A DNA stretch of 64,000 nt from Pseudomonas sp. MWU13-2105 (lineage in GTDB: Bacteria; Pseudomonadota; Gammaproteobacteria; Pseudomonadales; Pseudomonadaceae), in NCBI RefSeq assembly GCF_023242315.1, contig NZ_JALLIY010000013.1, positions 178,888-242,887 of the forward strand. Reading direction: 5' to 3'. A program made the translations under genes and the position numbers. Every line of letters starts with the position of its first letter. Positions within the stretch are counted from its first letter, which is position 1. Shown here piece by piece: positions 1 to 8,995 of the stretch. The notes beneath the pieces were generated by a model. It was given only the letters and a program-made list of their open reading frames with translations. It made no database searches and was not told where the DNA came from.

Positions 1-12
1 ATAGATGCTGCC

Positions 13-78
13 CACGTCCGCGTCCTCCCGGTACGTTGAAGGTCTGGCGAGGTTATGGGGATGCCGGAAGCCTGTCAA
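13..78 (-). promoter_or_regulatory. Divergent promoter and start of an off-window gene
   Basis: On the minus strand TTGACA (complement of 73-78) is followed, after exactly 17 bases, by TAACCT (complement of 50-55), a plausible sigma70 promoter. Downstream lies a GGGAGG ribosome-binding site and, eight bases on, a GTG (complement of 13-15) that opens a frame running off the left edge. Only five codons are visible, so the product cannot be named. The arrangement implies a gene divergent from sohB. Confidence 0.45.
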
Positions 79-223
79 TAAATAAACATACGCTCGTTTG
101 AAATGTTTGTTGGAGAAACAATTCAGGCGGTGCCACAACTGGTCGCAAGGTCGCCCCGACGGTATGCTTGATCGGTAGTGAGTCCCCACAGCCGGGGGCC
201 GCCTGGTTTTGTAAGGAGTCACC

Positions 224-1246
224 GTGGAGTTTGTCGCCGAGTACGCAAGTTTTCTGGCTAAAACCGTAACCCTGGTCGTTGCGATCGTCGTGGTCCTGGT
301 GACCGCGGCGGCGCTGCGCAGCAAAGGCCGGCGCCGGTCGGCGGGGCAGTTGCAGGTCAGCAAGCTCAACGATTTCTACAAGGGCCTGCGTGAGCGCCTG
401 GAGCAGGGCGTGTTCGACAAGGACCAGCTCAAGTCCCTGCGCAAGCAGCAGGCCAAGGGCGAGAAAAAACACAAGAAGCAGCCGGAGAGCAAACCACGGG
501 TATTCGTGCTGGATTTCGACGGCGACATCAAGGCTTCGGCCACTGAAAGCCTGCGTCATGAGATTACCGCGCTACTCAGCCTGGCCACGCCCAAGGATGA
601 AGTGGTGTTGCGCCTGGAAAGTGGCGGCGGCATGGTCCACAGCTATGGCCTGGCCTCCTCGCAACTGGCGCGTCTCCGTCAGGCCGGTGTACCGCTGACC
701 ATCTGCATCGACAAGGTGGCGGCCAGCGGCGGCTACATGATGGCCTGCATCGGCGACAAGATCATCAGCGCGCCTTTCGCCTTTCTCGGTTCCATCGGCG
801 TGGTGGCGCAGTTGCCCAACGTCAACAAGTTGCTGAAGAAGCACGATATCGATTTCGAAGTACTGACCGCCGGCGAGTACAAGCGTACGTTGACCGTGTT
901 TGGCGAGAACACCGAAAAAGGTCGTGAGAAGTTTCAGCAGGATCTGGATATCACCCATCACCTGTTCAAGAACTTTGTCTCGCAATATCGCCCGCAACTG
1001 GCCATCGATGAAGTGGCCACCGGCGAAGTCTGGTTGGGGGTCGCGGCGCTGGACAAGCAGCTGGTCGACGAACTGAAAACCAGTGATGAATACCTGGCTG
1101 AACGCGCCAAGCATGCCGAGCTGTTCCACTTGCATTATGCCGAGCGCAAAAGCCTGCAGGAGCGTGTCGGGCTGGCTGCCGGCGCCTCGCTGGATCGTGT
1201 GCTGCTCAATTGGTGGAGCCGCTTGACCCAGCAACGTTTCTGGTAA
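224..1246 (+). CDS. sohB: SohB-type inner-membrane serine protease (S49 family)
   Basis: Predicted 340-residue signal-peptide-peptidase-like protease with one N-terminal membrane segment (about residues 10-28), a charged linker and a C-terminal S49 protease domain. The catalytic serine is Ser168 in the motif AASGGYMMAC, and the general-base lysine is Lys220 in AGEYKRTLT, matching the Ser/Lys dyad of the SohB/SppA family. Length is close to that of E. coli SohB. The start is GTG at 224, preceded by a good AAGGAG ribosome-binding site at about 212-217. The family degrades membrane-associated peptides with the active site outside the cytoplasm. It is transcribed alone; the next gene on the same strand begins about 110 bases later and is unrelated. 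Confidence 0.93.
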   Translation: MEFVAEYASFLAKTVTLVVAIVVVLVTAAALRSKGRRRSAGQLQVSKLNDFYKGLRERLEQGVFDKDQLKSLRKQQAKGEKKHKKQPESKPRVFVLDFDGDIKASATESLRHEITALLSLATPKDEVVLRLESGGGMVHSYGLASSQLARLRQAGVPLTICIDKVAASGGYMMACIGDKIISAPFAFLGSIGVVAQLPNVNKLLKKHDIDFEVLTAGEYKRTLTVFGENTEKGREKFQQDLDITHHLFKNFVSQYRPQLAIDEVATGEVWLGVAALDKQLVDELKTSDEYLAERAKHAELFHLHYAERKSLQERVGLAAGASLDRVLLNWWSRLTQQRFW

Positions 1247-1354
1247 ATCTCCCGTCCGATGGCGGCTGTCGGTGTTCACCGGTGGACGCCATCACACCAG
1301 CTATAAATACGCCCCTCCCTTACCCGGTGATCAATAGGCTGGATCCTCTAATGG

Positions 1355-4300
1355 ATGTCCAGGTTGATTGCCATGGAAGCACTGAAAAGCATTATTGAAA
1401 GTCCAGCGCCCGCCGAGGCAGGGATTCATTTTGGTACGGTCAGGGAGAAAATTCCGGATTGGCTGTACAAGGCCCCTGCGCCGATGCGTCTGTTACTGCG
1501 TGAGCGTCTATTGGCGCTGGAGACGGCGAAACATGCAGTTCGGCGAATTCTGGCGCAGTTGCAGGACATTCAGGGGTTCTGCAAGCCGCGGCTGGATCGG
1601 GCACTGGAAAAACACCTCAATGAGGAGCTGGATCTGCGGCATGCCCGGTTTGTCAGAGTCAATGCGACGTACCTGTCGAGTATTTTCGAGGACAAGCTCT
1701 ACACCTTTGTTCATGCACAAAGCTTGCTGGAAGCCGCCCTGCAGAATTTCGAGGTCAGCGAGGCCGAGACGGGAGGGCTGAAGGGCAAGGCGATGGTCCA
1801 GTTCCCCGGCCGAAGCCCCGACCTCAACATGATACTCGCTCCAGAAACCTTTGCCGGGCTCTGTCGAGCACTGGATCTGGGCGCCTTGTATCAGGCGCAT
1901 ATCGACAGCGTCTTCAATCCCTCCAGTCAATTGCCCGGTCATCAATCATCGGTCAAGCAGCACTTTTTCGACTATGACAAACACGCGCTGGCGGTGGCCG
2001 CGGATATCGCCTATATGAAGGGGGAGATCACCCTGCCGACCTATGATTTGCTGGTGGAGCTGGTCAAGGGCAAGGTCCGGCCGAAACTCTCGGGAGAAGT
2101 GGTTCATTGCAGCCGGATGAGCATGTTCGATATCGAGTTGTACGGCTGGGTGGTCATCGGGGCAAATCTGGCGGAAGGCTCGGATTCGCCCTGCATTGCT
2201 TATATCCCCGCGGATCCACGCCGGCCATTGGCTCGATACAGTAGCTATACCTTCTTCGAGCACGACTTGACCCTGAAACTGCGGGACCTGTCCTACCAGC
2301 AGTTTTTCAGTCGTTTCGTCCCCGAGGAAGACCGACCGCGGTTTTTTCGCACCTTGAAAGCCAGGTTGTTGTCCCTGGAGCGAAAGTGGCCGCCCGTGCC
2401 GCCGTTCTTCCAATATATTCCGTTAAGTGAAGTGCCCATCAGCGGCAACCTGTTCGAGAGTTTTCATCAGCAGCGCTATCTCCAGATCAAGGCGCACGCA
2501 CGGCAACTGGCGGTGCCCACTGCCGATGTCGATGCGCGGGTGCGCCAGGCGCGTCTGGACGCTTACCGCGAAGCCGGGCTGACGCTGCTGGCGCTGGCCT
2601 TGTCGTTCGTGCCGGTGGTCGGCGAAGTCATCCTGGCGGCGGCGGTGGTGCAATTGGTCGGTGAGGTCTATGACGGTTTGCAGGCCTGGCAACTCGGCGA
2701 CAAGCACGAGGCCCTCGACTATCTGATGGATGTGGCTGAAAGCGTCGCCGAGCTCGCGGCCGGGGCCGCGGCGATGGCCAGCGGCAAGGTGCTGTTCCGC
2801 GCCCTGAAAGCCCCGGCCTCGGTCGATGCCCTGATCCCCGTCGAAGGTCCCCGGGGGCAGCGCCGCTTGTGGAAGGTCGATCTGACCCCCTATGAGCGTG
2901 ACATCCGCCTGCCGGATGAGCTGGAGGCCAACGAAATCGGGCTCTACCCGTTCGAGGGCAACACCTATCTGCGGCTGGATGGAAAGCGTTATGCCGTGAG
3001 CTACGACAGTCGCCGCCTGCGATGGCAGATTGATCCTCCGGCGCCCGCGGTGTTTCACGCACCGCCCCTCAGGCACAACGGCCTGGGCAGTTGGAAAACG
3101 GTCTACGAGCAGGTGGCGCAGTGGCCCGCGGAGCAATTGTTCCGACATCTGGGTCAGCCCATGGCGGAGTTCGGCGAGCGGATGCGCCAGCATATCCATC
3201 AGCTCGGTGGCGCCCAGGAGAGTGCCTTGCGCCAGGCCCTGGTGGACAATCAGCCACCGCCCGCGTTGTTGCTCGATACCCTCAAGCGGTTCAGGATCGA
3301 CCAGGCCATCAGCCATTTCATCGACGAGGTGCCTGGTCCCGCGTCCCGCACCCTGGAGCAGGGGGATCTACGCTTGCGGCTGCTGACGACGCTGCCCGGC
3401 TGGCCGGAAAATCGTGTTATCCAGGTGCTCAATGCCTTGGGGGAGGTGATGGAGGAGTACGGCCAGCGTACCTCCGAGCAGTTTTCATCGCTGCAGCTCA
3501 TTGAGTCACAGCTCAGAAGCGCCGATCTGCTCAAGTTGTCGCTGAACATGTTGAGCGAGTCCGAACGTAACGCATTGTTGGGCGTGAGCCTGGTCGATGA
3601 TGGCGAGCGCGTGCAGCGGTTGACGCGGCAACTCCGGCAATCGGCTGAAGAGCGGAAACAATGGTTGTTCGACACGTTGTATGCGGCCAGCGAGAAGACT
3701 GATGACGACCGGGTAAAGCGTATTCTCAAGATGTACCCCGGCCTGCCGAGAAGTGTCGCCGAGGAGTTGATCGCCCATGGCAGCAGCGCCGAACTGGAAC
3801 TCTTGGGTGAACAGGTACCGCTACGCTTCTCGGAAGAAATCCGCTGGTACCTCAAGCAGGTGAAACTCAACCGCGTTTGTGAGAGCTGGTATTTATCCGC
3901 GCAAGACAGCGGGCAAGGCGATCGCCTGGCGCTGCATACCCTTGGGCAGTTGCCAGACTGGCCATCCACGGGGCTGCGCATCGAGCTGCGCAAGCAGCGC
4001 TTTCTCAGCCCGGCGATCGAGGCGCTGGGGGCTCCGGACGCCACCACGCTGCGGGTGCTGCTCAAGGAGGGGCGACGCTACAACGCGTTCAATCACGCAG
4101 GGGCGCGCTTGGGCGGCGCGGATAACATTTTTGATGCGCTGGTTGACGTGTTGCCGTCGCTCGGCAACCGTGACCTGGGGGCACGCTCCAAGGCGCCCGG
4201 TACCTGGCTGAAGGAGCGGATCGTCGAGCGGATTGTCCAGGATCCCTACGTCGCCCAGGAGATCCTTGGCCTGGCACCGCTAAACCGCCGGTTCAAACCG

Positions 4301-6226
4301 CCCATGCGCCTGGCTTCGGGGCGGATGGGCTACCCGCTGAGCGATGGCGCCCGGGACATTGGCTACACCGAGCGACTGACCCGGCGAGTGCGCCAACTGT
4401 ATCCGGGTTTTTCCCCCGGGGAGGTGAGTGGTTTTCTCGCTTCGCTGAATCTATCCGAACCGGCTTGCCTGGTGGAACTCGAACGCCTGCGGGAAGAATA
4501 TGAAAGCTTGTCCGCGACGCTGGACCATTGGGCGCAACGCCAGACCTGGCGAAGGCTGCGCGGCACCTTGCAGGTGGCACCGGTCGCGCCCGACAACAAA
4601 CAGCGGGTGGTGGATGCGATCCTCGCCTGCTGGAGAAAACAATCCAGTCGCAACCTGTTGGGTGGCAAGTACTTCTACGAGCTGGACCTGCTCGGTATGC
4701 GGATCGGCGACCTGCCGCCGATCCGCGCCGATTTCAGCCATGTCGGCTTTCTGTTCATGAACGACATGGCGGTGGCCAGCACCGAGGTTTCGTTCCTGGC
4801 CCACTTCAAGCAGCTACGCTGGTTGTCCCTGGGTTTCAACCATTTGAGCAGCCTGCCAGCAGAGCTTGAGCAGATGTCCGAACTGATGCATCTGCACCTG
4901 CCGGGCAACCAGATTGTGATGAATACCCAGGCCACCGGGGTGCTGGCCCGACTGACCCGGCTCAAGTTCCTGAATTTATCGGATAACCCGCTGTTCCTGC
5001 CTCCGGATGTCAGCCGGATGAACGATCTTGAGCATCTGCTGCTGCGCCGTACCAACATTGACCGCTGGCCCGAGGGGGTGTCGGGGTTGCGTAACCTGCA
5101 ACGGGTGGACCTGCGCAACAACCGGATCTCGACGATTCCCGAGTCGGTCTACAGCGGGCCGCCCAGCATCAACCGAGTCACCCACCTGCACGACAACCCG
5201 GGGCTGTCCGCCGAGGGTATGCAGCGACTGCAGCGCTACGAGCGGGAAACCGGGATCAACTTCGGCATCGATACACTGAATCGGCGACGGCTTCATGCGC
5301 CGCGTCGAACGGAGTCGCTGCAGGAGTGCGATCACTGGATCGAGGCCATCCCCAGCGAACAGCGAGCGCAGAAAGAGCAGCAATGGAAACTGTTGTATCA
5401 CCAGCAAGGCTCCGAGGATTTTTTCAAGCTGCTGGGGGACTTGAGTGTCACCGCCGAGTATCGCGAGGCTCGCTCGGATTTGAGCTCACGGGTCTGGGAA
5501 GTACTGGATGCCGTCAGCCAATACCAGGACCTGCGCGAAGAGCTGTTTGTCTCGGCGTCCCATCCGCAGACCTGCTCCGATGGCGCGGAACTGATCTTCA
5601 GTGACATGGAGGTCAAGGTTCTGGTCAACCAGGCCAAGTCAATGGCGGCCGGCACGGCGGCCACCACTGAGCTCAACCTGCTGAAGCTGACCCGTGGGCT
5701 GTGGCGTCTCGATGAGGTCGAGGCCCTGGCGCAGAAAGAGATCGGCGCGCGGCTGAAGCTGCTCAATGCGCCGCGAGTCGACCCGGTGGAGGTCAGGCTG
5801 GCCTATCGCATCGGCCTGACCGAACGCCTGCAGTTACCGGGACAGCCCCGGCACATGACGTTCAGTGAGTTGGCCCGGGTGACGCAGGCGCACCTGGATA
5901 CGGCTTATGCCGGGGTGATTGCCCGGGAGAAGGCCTCGGCGTACCCGCGGGCCCTGGCCAGCCGCGAGTTCTGGGCCAGTTATCTGAAGGACAATTATCC
6001 TGCGCGCTTCAAGTCCATCGACGCGCAGTATCAAGCTGTCGTATCGGCATTGGACGCCCGGCGTACCAGCAACCGTGATCCGCATTGGCATGAATTCATC
6101 GATATCGAACTGGAAGCGCAGATGGGGGAGCAGCTCAAGGATTGGCGGGAAGCGCAGGCGCACGAGCTTGAGGCCTTGACCCGAGAGATACTGGAGAGAA
6201 TTCCAGAGGCGGAGCTGGGGCTTTGA
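1355..6226 (+). CDS. Large LRR protein with NEL-type E3 ubiquitin ligase domain (putative effector/toxin)
   Basis: A 1623-residue protein. The N-terminal two thirds resemble the dermonecrotic-toxin-like (DUF6543) region common in large Pseudomonas effectors and contain a hydrophobic stretch at about residues 408-442 (LTLLALALSFVPVVGEVILA). Leucine-rich repeats follow at about 1130-1265, with units such as LRWLSLGFNHLSSLP and LQRVDLRNNRISTIP. The last about 330 residues look like a NEL ubiquitin-ligase domain, with candidate catalytic Cys1407 in the CxD signature TCSDGAE. NEL enzymes (IpaH/SspH family) ubiquitinate eukaryotic host proteins through a cysteine thioester; such activity here is inference. 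No signal peptide is seen. The start may instead be ATG 1373; neither has a strong ribosome-binding site. No secretion genes or chaperone lie next to it. Confidence 0.85.
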   Translation: MSRLIAMEALKSIIESPAPAEAGIHFGTVREKIPDWLYKAPAPMRLLLRERLLALETAKHAVRRILAQLQDIQGFCKPRLDRALEKHLNEELDLRHARFVRVNATYLSSIFEDKLYTFVHAQSLLEAALQNFEVSEAETGGLKGKAMVQFPGRSPDLNMILAPETFAGLCRALDLGALYQAHIDSVFNPSSQLPGHQSSVKQHFFDYDKHALAVAADIAYMKGEITLPTYDLLVELVKGKVRPKLSGEVVHCSRMSMFDIELYGWVVIGANLAEGSDSPCIAYIPADPRRPLARYSSYTFFEHDLTLKLRDLSYQQFFSRFVPEEDRPRFFRTLKARLLSLERKWPPVPPFFQYIPLSEVPISGNLFESFHQQRYLQIKAHARQLAVPTADVDARVRQARLDAYREAGLTLLALALSFVPVVGEVILAAAVVQLVGEVYDGLQAWQLGDKHEALDYLMDVAESVAELAAGAAAMASGKVLFRALKAPASVDALIPVEGPRGQRRLWKVDLTPYERDIRLPDELEANEIGLYPFEGNTYLRLDGKRYAVSYDSRRLRWQIDPPAPAVFHAPPLRHNGLGSWKTVYEQVAQWPAEQLFRHLGQPMAEFGERMRQHIHQLGGAQESALRQALVDNQPPPALLLDTLKRFRIDQAISHFIDEVPGPASRTLEQGDLRLRLLTTLPGWPENRVIQVLNALGEVMEEYGQRTSEQFSSLQLIESQLRSADLLKLSLNMLSESERNALLGVSLVDDGERVQRLTRQLRQSAEERKQWLFDTLYAASEKTDDDRVKRILKMYPGLPRSVAEELIAHGSSAELELLGEQVPLRFSEEIRWYLKQVKLNRVCESWYLSAQDSGQGDRLALHTLGQLPDWPSTGLRIELRKQRFLSPAIEALGAPDATTLRVLLKEGRRYNAFNHAGARLGGADNIFDALVDVLPSLGNRDLGARSKAPGTWLKERIVERIVQDPYVAQEILGLAPLNRRFKPPMRLASGRMGYPLSDGARDIGYTERLTRRVRQLYPGFSPGEVSGFLASLNLSEPACLVELERLREEYESLSATLDHWAQRQTWRRLRGTLQVAPVAPDNKQRVVDAILACWRKQSSRNLLGGKYFYELDLLGMRIGDLPPIRADFSHVGFLFMNDMAVASTEVSFLAHFKQLRWLSLGFNHLSSLPAELEQMSELMHLHLPGNQIVMNTQATGVLARLTRLKFLNLSDNPLFLPPDVSRMNDLEHLLLRRTNIDRWPEGVSGLRNLQRVDLRNNRISTIPESVYSGPPSINRVTHLHDNPGLSAEGMQRLQRYERETGINFGIDTLNRRRLHAPRRTESLQECDHWIEAIPSEQRAQKEQQWKLLYHQQGSEDFFKLLGDLSVTAEYREARSDLSSRVWEVLDAVSQYQDLREELFVSASHPQTCSDGAELIFSDMEVKVLVNQAKSMAAGTAATTELNLLKLTRGLWRLDEVEALAQKEIGARLKLLNAPRVDPVEVRLAYRIGLTERLQLPGQPRHMTFSELARVTQAHLDTAYAGVIAREKASAYPRALASREFWASYLKDNYPARFKSIDAQYQAVVSALDARRTSNRDPHWHEFIDIELEAQMGEQLKDWREAQAHELEALTREILERIPEAELGL

Positions 6227-6234
6227 ACCGAGAC

Positions 6235-6255
6235 CCGGGCGCGCGATGCGCCCGG
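6235..6255. terminator. GC-rich hairpin between convergent genes
   Basis: Perfect 8-bp arms CCGGGCGC/GCGCCCGG around a 5-base loop lie between the stop of the LRR/NEL gene (plus) and the stop of the DUF934 gene (minus). There is no U-tract on either strand, so it may act only as a weak bidirectional terminator or as an RNA 3'-end stabiliser. Confidence 0.4.
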
Positions 6256-6266
6256 ACCGGCGGGAT

Positions 6267-6761
6267 TCAGCGGCGACGGAACAGCGGCAGCGGTTCGTCG
6301 GTGGCGGCCTGATAGGTCACCGAGAAGTCCTTGAGGCTTTCCAGCGCTTCGTAGGGGTCTTTGTCCGCACGCAGGGCGTAGGCGTCGAAACCGCAGCGGT
6401 GCAAGTAGAACAACTGGTCGCGCAGCACGTCGCCGATTGCCCGCAATTCGCCCTTGTAGCCGTAACGGTCACGCAGCAGGCGGGCATTGGAGTAGTTGCG
6501 ACCGTCGGTGAAGGCCGGGAAATTCAGGGCGATGACTTGGAAGTGCTGCACGTCATCGCCGATTTCCTCGGCTTCTTCATCGGCGTCCAGCCACACGCCC
6601 AGGCCGCCATCGCGGGCCTTGAGGGCGTGGGCGTGCTCGCGCCACAGGGCCAGCGGCACGATCAGGTCGTCGCAGTTGGAGATGCCGTCGAAGGACGCGT
6701 CCTTGGGCAGCAAGTGCCAGGTTTCGTCGATGACGGCGTTGTTCTTAATGATTCGCTGCAT
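6267..6761 (-). CDS. DUF934 family protein linked to sulfite reductase
   Basis: A 164-residue cytoplasmic protein of the DUF934 family, found beside cysI in many pseudomonads and other proteobacteria. Recognisable stretches are NDDLIVPLALWREH-like text near residue 30 and the C-terminal region with CGFDAYALRADKD. Its start overlaps the 3' end of cysI by 17 bases, so the two are translationally coupled in one operon. A role in assimilatory sulfate/sulfite reduction is inferred from this fixed neighbourhood; no catalytic residues can be assigned. Confidence 0.85.
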   Translation of the reverse strand: MQRIIKNNAVIDETWHLLPKDASFDGISNCDDLIVPLALWREHAHALKARDGGLGVWLDADEEAEEIGDDVQHFQVIALNFPAFTDGRNYSNARLLRDRYGYKGELRAIGDVLRDQLFYLHRCGFDAYALRADKDPYEALESLKDFSVTYQAATDEPLPLFRRR

Positions 6762-8403
6762 AGACGCGCTCCTTGAAGGGGTCGATACCGATACGCTGGT
6801 AAGTGTCGATGAAGCGTTCGTCTTCGGTACGTTTTTCCACGTAGACGTCGATCAGTTTCTCGATCACATCGGGCATGGCGTCCTGGGCGAAGGACGGGCC
6901 GAGGATCTTGCCCAGGCTGGCGTCACGGCTGGCGCTGCCACCGAGGGATACCTGATAGAACTCTTCGCCTTTCTTGTCCACCCCGAGAATGCCGATATGG
7001 CCGACGTGGTGGTGACCGCAGGCGTTCATGCAACCGGAAATGTTCAGGTCCAGCTCGCCGATATCGAACAGGTAGTCGAGATCGTCGAAGCGGCGCTGGA
7101 TCGATTCGGCGATCGGGATCGACTTGGCGTTGGCCAGGGAGCAGAAGTCGCCACCCGGGCAGCAGATGATATCGGTCAGCAGGCCGATGTTCGGCGTGGC
7201 GAAGCCGTTCTCGCGCAGTTCGCCCCAAAGGCTGAACAGCTGGCTCTGTTCCACGTCGGCGAGAATGATGTTCTGCTCGTGGGATGTGCGCAGCTGGCCG
7301 AAGCTGTAGCGATCAGCCAGGTCGGCGATGGCATCGAACTGCTTGTCGGTCACGTCGCCCGGGGCTACGCCGGTGGGCTTGAGGGACAAGGTCACGGCCA
7401 CGTAGCCAGGCTTTTTGTGGGCCAGGGTGTTACGGCTGCGCCAGCGGGCGAAGCCTGGGTGCTGTTGGTCCAGCTCGGCCAGTTCGGCGACCTGGTTGCT
7501 CAGCGTCTTGTAGTCCGGATCGACGAAGTGCTTGGCGACGCGATGGACTTCAGCCTCGGTGAGGGTGGTCTGGCCACCGCGCAGGTGAACCATTTCCGCG
7601 TCGACTTTGTCGGCGAAGACTTCCGGGGTCAAGGCCTTGACCAGAATCTTGATCCGCGCCTTGTACTTGTTGTCGCGACGGCCATAGCGGTTGTAGACCC
7701 GCAGGATGGCATCGAGGTAGCTCAACAGGTCCTGCCACGGCAGGAACTCGTTGATAAAGGCGCCGACCACCGGGGTCCGGCCCAGGCCACCACCGACCAG
7801 GACCCGGAAGCCCAGTTCGCCGGCGGCGTTATGCACCGGCTCCAGGCCGATGTCGTGGACTTCGATGGCCGCGCGGTCGGAGGTCGAGCCATTGATCGCG
7901 ATCTTGAACTTACGCGGCAGATAGGCGAATTCCGGGTGGAAGGTGGTCCACTGACGGACGATCTCGCACCATGGGCGCGGATCGACCAACTCGTCGGCGG
8001 CCACGCCGGCGAACTGGTCGGTGGTGACGTTGCGCAGGCAGTTGCCGCTGGTCTGGATCGCGTGCATCTGCACGGTGGCCAGCTCGGCGAGAATCTCCGG
8101 CACGTCTTCCAGCGCCGGCCAGTTGAACTGGATGTTCTGCCGGGTGCTGACGTGGGCGTAGCCCTTGTCATAGTCGCGGGCGATCCGCGCCAGCATTCGC
8201 GCCTGGCGCGAAGTCAGCTGGCCGTAAGGTACGGCAACCCGCAGCATCGGGGCGAAACGCTGGACATACAGGCCATTTTGCAGGCGCAGCGGGCGGAACT
8301 CTTCTTCGCTCAGCTCACCGGCCAGATAGCGTCGGGTCTGATCACGGAACTGCTTGACGCGGTCCTCGATGATCCGCTGATCGTACTCGTCGTATACGTA
8401 CAT
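6745..8403 (-). CDS. cysI: Assimilatory nitrite/sulfite reductase, hemoprotein (CysI type)
   Basis: A 552-residue siroheme/[4Fe-4S] reductase that converts sulfite to sulfide for cysteine synthesis. It carries the two ferredoxin-like halves of the family. The cluster/siroheme ligand cysteines are visible in CCPGGDFCSLANAKS and SGCMNACGHHHVG. The single-chain form without a CysJ flavoprotein next to it suggests ferredoxin as electron donor, as in other pseudomonads. I chose ATG at 8403 (MYVYDEYDQ) because AGGA sits five bases upstream. An in-frame ATG at 8427 would add eight residues. It is co-transcribed with the overlapping DUF934 gene. Confidence 0.93.
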   Translation of the reverse strand: MYVYDEYDQRIIEDRVKQFRDQTRRYLAGELSEEEFRPLRLQNGLYVQRFAPMLRVAVPYGQLTSRQARMLARIARDYDKGYAHVSTRQNIQFNWPALEDVPEILAELATVQMHAIQTSGNCLRNVTTDQFAGVAADELVDPRPWCEIVRQWTTFHPEFAYLPRKFKIAINGSTSDRAAIEVHDIGLEPVHNAAGELGFRVLVGGGLGRTPVVGAFINEFLPWQDLLSYLDAILRVYNRYGRRDNKYKARIKILVKALTPEVFADKVDAEMVHLRGGQTTLTEAEVHRVAKHFVDPDYKTLSNQVAELAELDQQHPGFARWRSRNTLAHKKPGYVAVTLSLKPTGVAPGDVTDKQFDAIADLADRYSFGQLRTSHEQNIILADVEQSQLFSLWGELRENGFATPNIGLLTDIICCPGGDFCSLANAKSIPIAESIQRRFDDLDYLFDIGELDLNISGCMNACGHHHVGHIGILGVDKKGEEFYQVSLGGSASRDASLGKILGPSFAQDAMPDVIEKLIDVYVEKRTEDERFIDTYQRIGIDPFKERVYAANH

Positions 8404-8679
8404 ATAGATCCTGTTCTCAGGCTTCATAAATACCCCGGGTGCTCCAGGCCCCCGGCGTATCTCAACAATTCTGCGCGCACGGCCGCGCACTCCAGACGGA
8501 GCCGGCGCACGATAGCAGTTTGCAGTTATGCGTAAAAGTGATGTTTGAGTATATGCACAGAACCAAAACGACTAACGTGCGTCGACGAGCCATAACCCTA
8601 TTTGTGGTATGGGCAAATCTCTACTTAACTATCAGCGAGTTTGCAGCAATCACCGATAAAACCGACAAGAGGCGATGCG

Positions 8680-8793
8680 ATGAGCAATCCAGTCAAAGCA
8701 AGGAAAAGCGACAGTACGGTCGATGCCTGGGCGATCCTGTTCCTGATCATCCTGGTGGTGGCCACCGCTGTATTCTGGGTCAGCCACAAGTAA
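8680..8793 (+). CDS. 37-residue single-pass membrane peptide
   Basis: A short frame starting ATG at 8680 and ending TAA at 8793. It encodes a basic N-terminus (KARKSD), then one strongly hydrophobic helix (WAILFLIILVVATAVFWV) and a short basic tail. A GAGG ribosome-binding motif lies seven bases upstream, and a perfect hairpin (8829-8852) follows the stop. Charge distribution and composition fit a small inner-membrane protein with the N-terminus inside. I do not recognise a characterised family. The frame is short, but the coding signature (ribosome-binding site, transmembrane helix, downstream hairpin) is coherent. Confidence 0.65.
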   Translation: MSNPVKARKSDSTVDAWAILFLIILVVATAVFWVSHK

Positions 8794-8828
8794 GGCAGGC
8801 AATTTTGATGCACAATCTGCCGTAACGG

Positions 8829-8852
8829 CAGGGGCGAGCTTGCTCGCCCCTG
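8829..8852. repeat. REP-like palindrome
   Basis: Perfect 10-bp arms CAGGGGCGAG/CTCGCCCCTG with loop CTTG. The core GCGAGCTTGCTCGC is typical of Pseudomonas REP elements. Located 36 bases after the membrane-peptide stop, it could also serve as a transcript 3' end, although no U-tract follows. Confidence 0.7.
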
Positions 8853-8905
8853 TATTCCAGGGGAGGGCGCTCGCTCGAGTCCGAAGTCGTTCTTGATTGC
8901 GAAAA

Positions 8906-8931
8906 AAGTTGTCGAGCAGTTTTGACAACTT
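8906..8931. promoter_or_regulatory. Inverted repeat upstream of periplasmic binding protein gene
   Basis: Perfect 8-bp arms AAGTTGTC and GACAACTT separated by 10 bases, about 65 bases before the binding-protein start. The right arm overlaps a TTGACA that could be a -35 element, which would fit an operator, but no good -10 lies 17 bases on. TATCAT at 8963-8968 is the best A/T-rich hexamer near the start. Confidence 0.35.
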
Positions 8932-8995
8932 GCCGAGAGGGGGGGGCAGGCATTTTGTCTGTATCATACGCCGCTATTTTCCGGGGCGCGCTGAC

